Origin: Temnopleurus reevesii | Taxonomy: Eukaryota; Echinodermata; Echinoidea; Temnopleuroida; Temnopleuridae | Direction of reading: 5' to 3' | DNA: 24,821 nucleotides | Assembly: GCA_036244855.1 (NCBI GenBank) | Contig: BQKZ01008619.1 | Coordinates: 1-24,821, forward strand | Shown: one piece after another, positions 11,001-17,200 of the stretch | Layout: each line of letters starts with the position of its first letter | How positions within the stretch are numbered: position 1 is the first letter of the stretch | Translations under genes and position numbers: made by a program | The notes under the pieces: generated by a model | Seen by the model: the letters and a program-made list of their open reading frames with translations, nothing else | Databases searched by the model: none | Told to the model about the DNA's origin: nothing

Positions 11001-14000
11001 CAAAACTCATCAACAATCTTCAAACAGTACTTCAATTACCATTGAAACTTTTCCCTAAATTGCCTCATTTAATCCCTGTAATGTTCAAACATTATTTAAA
11101 GAAGAATGAATCCCAGAGGATAATATACACCTATAAGAAAGGTATCATATACCACTACTAAACAAACAGGATCAAGCTCTAAAATAAATTCAGGAAAGTG
11201 TAAATTTCCCGATATTTTAGAACAGGTTTTCGTCTGCTATCACATTACAAGGGGGCTGCCATTTTGTTCTGAACAGATATTTTGACGTGGTCCATTGATA
11301 TAATTTTCTGTGGCAAGGAAAATATTCATTGAACTGTAAAATAGATCAATCTTTGGCAAATAAGTTATGTTGGGAAAAATGTGTGATAGGTGTCCAATAT
11401 TTTAGTACGACTTATAAAAAACAATTCAGCCTTCAAATTATATGTTTATACTAAAGAAATGTGCTTTTAGTGGACTTGCCTGGCATAACAGAATCTCCAG
11501 CAAGCCTTCCAGGTATTGTATTCTATTGTTTAAATACAGGTGAAAACGTAGCGTTTTGCCAAAGACCCAATATAAACACGAATGAATGACTTTTAAAGGC
11601 CACCCTGTACCGCAGATTTTTGTTTTTGTTCTGGTCTTCATCTGATTGTATAACGCTATAGATAGTGATATACAATGGTTTAAATAGCCAACCAATAATA
11701 CAGATTCCTTTCTTTCATTTGTTTTGTGACAAGGAAACTTGGACTCTACTCCGCAAAAACGTCATTACTCCGCAAAAACGTCACGCCCATGCCAATAAAA
11801 CACAATTCTAATGAACAAAACTTTCTTTTTTAAAATAAATCCAGACCAGTTTTAAGATATTGAAATATATGACCATATGTAAGGTATATTTTTATTCAAA
11901 TTCTAAGCTTATATTTCGATCAAAGACGTTACACTCGGGGGATAACAAAATACTTTCTCGTACCAAATAACAAAATGGTAGCCCCCAGGGTATTGCTAGC
12001 AGATGAAATCTTGGCTCAGAAAATGAAAATTTATCTCCTTATGCTGTTTTTTTCTTGTACAATAAAATATTCCATTAAATCGATAAATATTACACCAACT
12101 GAAATAAGTCAATATATTTTGGGGGCTTCAATCCCCTTTAATTACGAAAGTTTCCCTAAATAACTTTCCCTAAATAATATTTAATCCCCACAGACACAGC
12201 AGTTAGTAAGTTCTGGATTCAAAGGTGCCCTAGACAACTACTACAACGATCCAGACGTCCACTTTGCTGTCGACACGACACAACAAAGGGTTAGTCACAG
12301 AGAACAACAAATACAGTCAAACCTGCTCTAGCGACAACCTGTATATAAAGATCACATGTCCATAAAGACCACCTTTCTGGTCTCCCTTGTAAGCAAGTTA
12401 CGTGTTAATGAACCTGTCACTGAAGACCACCTGCTCTTAAAGACCGTGTTTTCCGTCTCCCTTGGGTGGTCTTTATAGACAGGTTTGACTGTAATACTGA
12501 AATGTAAATGGCAACTACAGTCAAACCTGTCTATAAAAACCACCCGAGGGAGACAGAAAACATGGTCTTTATTAGAGCAGGTGGTCTCTAAAGACAGGTT
12601 CATTCACACATAAATTGCTTCCAAGGGGGACCAGAAAGGTGGTCTTTGTGCACAGGTGGTCTTTACATACAGGTGGTTGCTGGAGCAGGTTTGACTGTAT
12701 TCATATATCCTTTGTTTTGTTGATGATATATTGAACAGCATTGTAGTGCATGCCAGTATTTGAATGCTGTATGGAGAAGTTAAGTGTAACATGTTTCAGG
12801 GGGTGTTGCTACACAATTGCTATCAACTGCAAGCTACCAGTTGGCGACAAACGCCAATCAAAACCATACGCATCTTGTCAAAAATGCAGTCAGTGCATCA
12901 ATGAAAATGGGCGTTCCAATTTGCGACTGCTTTGCAGTTGGTTTGTGATCAATTGTAATTTGAGGAAGTTCAAGTTAATGCCTTAGTCATATCTATTGAT
13001 GGATAAGTCTCCCTATAAACTAATTCTTGGTTTAGAAGGCATGTTAGCCCATTGACTACCGAAGCCGGGAAGTCCCTGCATAAATTATGTGGGGATTACA
13101 GAATTCAGTAGTCAATGGGTTAAGGATCGTCCACATCTACAGGCCAAGGTAATTGCATTCGAGTCTAGTTTGCCTAAAGTAGTTTTGTTGCTATAGTTAT
13201 CCATACAGCTGGTTGTGCTCTTTCGGTGCCCCACACTGCACTTTACCGTTGACGACTGACATGTGAAATTTGTATGAGTACTTCAAGGTTAATAATAATA
13301 ATAATGATAATTATAACATTTATATGGCACTATATACCGGCGTTTCTAACAGAAATAAAAAAAATTAAGCGGGTAAACATGTGCACCTACATAAACACCA
13401 ACCCACAGCTGAGTGAAGTAAACTAGGTTAGACCATGTAAGTCCAGTTCACTAAGTAATAAGCATTGTCAGCAGCCACTGAACAGGTTCTCAGACACAAA
13501 CAACTACATGTACCTTGAGAGGTGAATTTTCAAACGAGTTTAGAAGGCGTCCTCTGTGCTCACTTTTCACTTCTATAAACATTAAACTTGTTTCTAATTG
13601 AAATAATTCTTGCCTTATCCAAACATGGATAAAGACTGATTGACAGAGATGCTGTGAAAAAAAAATCACAGGCATTCTCGGGTAGGAATCGAACCCACGA
13701 TCTCCTGATGACTAGACAGGTGTCTTACCACTAGATAACCTTTTTTTTTTCACAGCATCTCCTTGAAGCACTGTCAATCAGTCTTTATCCATGTTGGGAT
13801 AAGGCAAGAATTATTTAAAATTTTTATCTACCCAACACAAAATCATTCAATCGAAACTAGTTTCCGTTTTATGTTTCAGTTTAAGTGGTTGAATGCAGTA
13901 GATGTGAAGTGGCTTCTAGACATAACTAATGATATGATATGATATGATATGATATAACCAATGATAATGATATGATATGTATTGATAAAAGTTAACAAAT

Positions 14001-14242
14001 CAATCAAGTTGGCACATTGAAAAAACAAACCATGAATTCATTCTGAAAATCATTAGTAATGCATTACGTATGTTTCTCTTCTTTTTGTACATATAGCTTG
14101 AGTGCTGCGGTGGATTTGACTTCAATGACTGGGAGAATAACATGTACTTTGCTTGTACTGGGAGGGGGAGCTGCGGAGTGCCTTTCTCTTGCTGTGTATC
14201 AACAAAGGTATGAAGAAAGGGAACAGAGAAAGAGAGAGGGAC

Positions 14243-14283
<41 letters not shown>

Positions 14284-17200
14284 AAGAAGGATGATATGGA
14301 CTAGAGGTCGAGGGGAGGTGCATTTTTTTTTCATTTGACTTCAATGACTGGGAGAATAACATGTACTTTGCTTGTACTGGAAGGGGAAGCTGTGGAGTGC
14401 CTTTCTCTTGCTGTGTATCAACAAAGGTAGGAGAAAGGAAAGGGATCAGAGAAGAAGAGAGATTGGGGAGGAGAGGATGGAGGGGAGGAAGAGAGGGAAA
14501 GAGAAAGTGAGCAATGGGAAAGAGTTTGGGATTTATGGCAGATGTTATTCTAATGTGGCTTGAAGAGAGATATGTACATTGCTTGTACAGGGAGGGGGTG
14601 TTGCGGAGTGCCATTCTCTTGTGTGCATCACAAAACATGAGAAAAGAATATATATACAGAAAATTCAAAAGGGTGAAGAGAGAGAGAGGATGAAGAAGAG
14701 AGCGAGAAAAGAATAAGGGCGGATAATAAGGGGAAAGGCATAAGTAGAGGAATGGATGACAAGTAAGTGCTGTATAGGATGGGACTGTACATTATATGGA
14801 GGATGTTTAAGAGTCGCTAAAGAGAATAAGGATGAGAATGATGGGGAAGAGAGGAAGAAGATAGAGGAGTGGGGGAATACAAAAGATGGAGGAGGAGATG
14901 GAGGATGAAAAGGAAGAGTAGGACAAGGGATGGATGGGAATGGAATGAGGAGTGGAAAAAGAGGAAGAAGAAGAAGAAGAAGAAGAAGAAGAAGAAGAAG
15001 AAGGAGGAGGAGGACGAGGAGGGTAAAGAAGAGAAGGAGGAGGAGGAGAAGAAGAAGAAGAAGAAGAAGAAGAAGAAGAAGAAGAAGAAGAAGAAGAAGA
15101 AGGAGGAAGGGTAAAAAGGATGAGGAGAAGAAGAAGAAGAAGAAGAAGGAATAGAGAAAAAAAGAAGAAAGAAAGAGAGCAGGAAGGTGAGGACAAGGGG
15201 TGGGTGGAATGGGAGGGAGAGAAAGGGCGCGAATGATGATCAGATAGAGACAAAAATGGTTAAAGAGATATGTTAAGTCCTGTTTTGCTCAGAGCTAATT
15301 TCAATCCTTCAAAGATTTAGTAGACAATGATCTTCCTGCAACTTCATTACCCCCTCCCATTTACAGGAAGACATGGTGGTCAACACACAATGCGGCACAG
15401 GTGTCCGCCAGGGGAACCCCCAGCCCTATGCTATCGATGACATTATCTACGTCAGAGGTTGCACTGATGCATTAATAGCCTGGTTTCAAGACCATCTCAA
15501 CATTATCATTGGGCTCACCATAGGAGTCTGTGTTCCTCAGGTGAGTAGATAATTAACATAATTATTCATAGATGTCAACCAGAAATCAAACACCTTTTTA
15601 TACTTCTTTAAAAAAAATTGACATTTATGGATGTTATTTTCTACTTGGCACACTGTGATACCATTGTTAATCTATGGGGGTGTTGTTCAAAAGTAGCAAT
15701 TGATTGTAAGTTGCCGTTGATTGGAACGTGCCAATCAAAATCATTGTTTCATGCCCGTCTTGTTAAATGCGCATACCATGTGTAAATGAACAAATCTGCA
15801 AAGTTGCAGTTGATTTGCAGTTGATTTTGAACAGCACCCCAAGTGTCTTTCTGAACAACAAGGCAATTTGCATAATTTTGCAAATGTTCCGTTGTTTACT
15901 ACAGGTATTATTTATCAATGTCATCAATTGCTCTACCTATGGATGAAAAAAGTTATTCAAGAAGACAAGTCTGATGCATGTTGACATTGATAGGTTTTGA
16001 GTTTCCTCCATTTGTCTATAGAGGCAAGTACTTCTCTATTGAAGTAAAAAAGGATAGAAAAATCAAGAAATTCAATTTGTGGCATGTAAGTCGTATTTTT
16101 TTCAGCAGTAATGATAACAGCTTTTCCTTCTTTTTAATGTCATACCTTTGACAGCATTTGCTCTACAATGAAAAACACAATTTTTCAGTATACCGGTACT
16201 TTATTTCTACTTACAAATCCTTATCAATCATTATATGTCATTATAGAAACCTTTATTCTGAGGGAGTAGTGCAGATTGATGAGATGGAAATGTCTTTCAG
16301 ATCACATATTTTTAACCTACCAGTAGTTGCAATCTTGATGAATGTACATACTTGAGAATACAGTCATCATTATTACAAAAAACATAAATTCTTACAAATG
16401 AAACAACATGTATAGAGCTGCCAACGAGTAGGATACTATCCTATTTATCGGGATCTTATTTTTAAAGTAGGTCATTTACAGGACAAAATAGGATATTTTA
16501 TCAAAGTCCTATAGATAAAGTGTTGAAAAGTGCATGGAAGCTGAGAAAAGGATACTTGTTTCTGAAATAGGCTTTTTATGATAAATTTTTTGTAGATGAG
16601 TTTGGCAGCTCTGCATGTAAAACTGAATCGCTTTTCCTAGTGCATGTATATGTGATTAATGTCTTCATTCCTTAGATGATGTATTTTCTGTTTTACTCCT
16701 TGATTATTGCAGCTCCTCGGATGTATTCTTACTTTTCTCTTTATCAACAAGATAGAGTTAGCTCGGATACATTATTTGCAATGAAACAAAATGTATGATT
16801 TAAAAAGTCTCTTTTTTTCATTTCATTTTGCAGTATTTTACTAAAAACTACATAACGCTTTTGCTTTAAAGCCCAAGTATAGTTTTGGTAACGATTAAGA
16901 AATGTGAAATTTTGTGGGATGTTTATCATGAAATATATATTTTACACACAGTTTGAGACCATATCATAATTTTTCACAAATTGATTCCTTCTGAAAACTT
17001 GAATTTGATCGTTGGATCATAGTTAACACCCTCTGTTGGTTATAACATCATTTTGCTTGTCACCATGCATATGCTATGTTAATCCGTGATTTAACAATAG
17101 AGTGATAAAAAGGTATACACAACAATAAAATTCTGAAATTTTCATCCAATCCTGTGCATGAGAAGTTGTCCTTAATGAAGAAAGAAAATATTGATTAATT

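Larger units (their letters stand above)
14208..15235 (+). repeat. Polypurine-rich intron tract with GA, GAA and GGA microsatellites
   Basis: Outside the exon-D copies the + strand is overwhelmingly A and G. It includes a GA run at about 14249-14281, then long GAA/GGA runs at about 14959-15003, 15048-15103 and 15127-15149. Long open frames on both strands here translate to low-complexity R/E/K or S/L/P strings and are not genes. Such mirror-like polypurine DNA can form triplex structures, which is a plausible reason for local slippage and exon copying. The intron runs 14208-15366. Confidence 0.92.

Noticed and set aside
11747..11783. Paired CGTCA words as a cAMP-response promoter
   Set aside because: It is a simple 18-bp duplication inside an intron, without other promoter signals.
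13671..13740. A functional tRNA gene
   Set aside because: The acceptor stem does not pair, there are extra bases before the 3' end, and it lies inside an inverted-repeat element.
14334..14426. Copy 2 of exon D as a mutually exclusive exon
   Set aside because: There is no AG at its start and it lacks the essential CCGG codons; kept only as a finding because the frame and donor are intact.
14000..15253. Long open frames on both strands (222 and 148 codons on the - strand; R/K/E-rich ones on the +)
   Set aside because: They are translations of GA, GAA and GGA repeats and of antisense exon copies; pure low-complexity strings with no domain.
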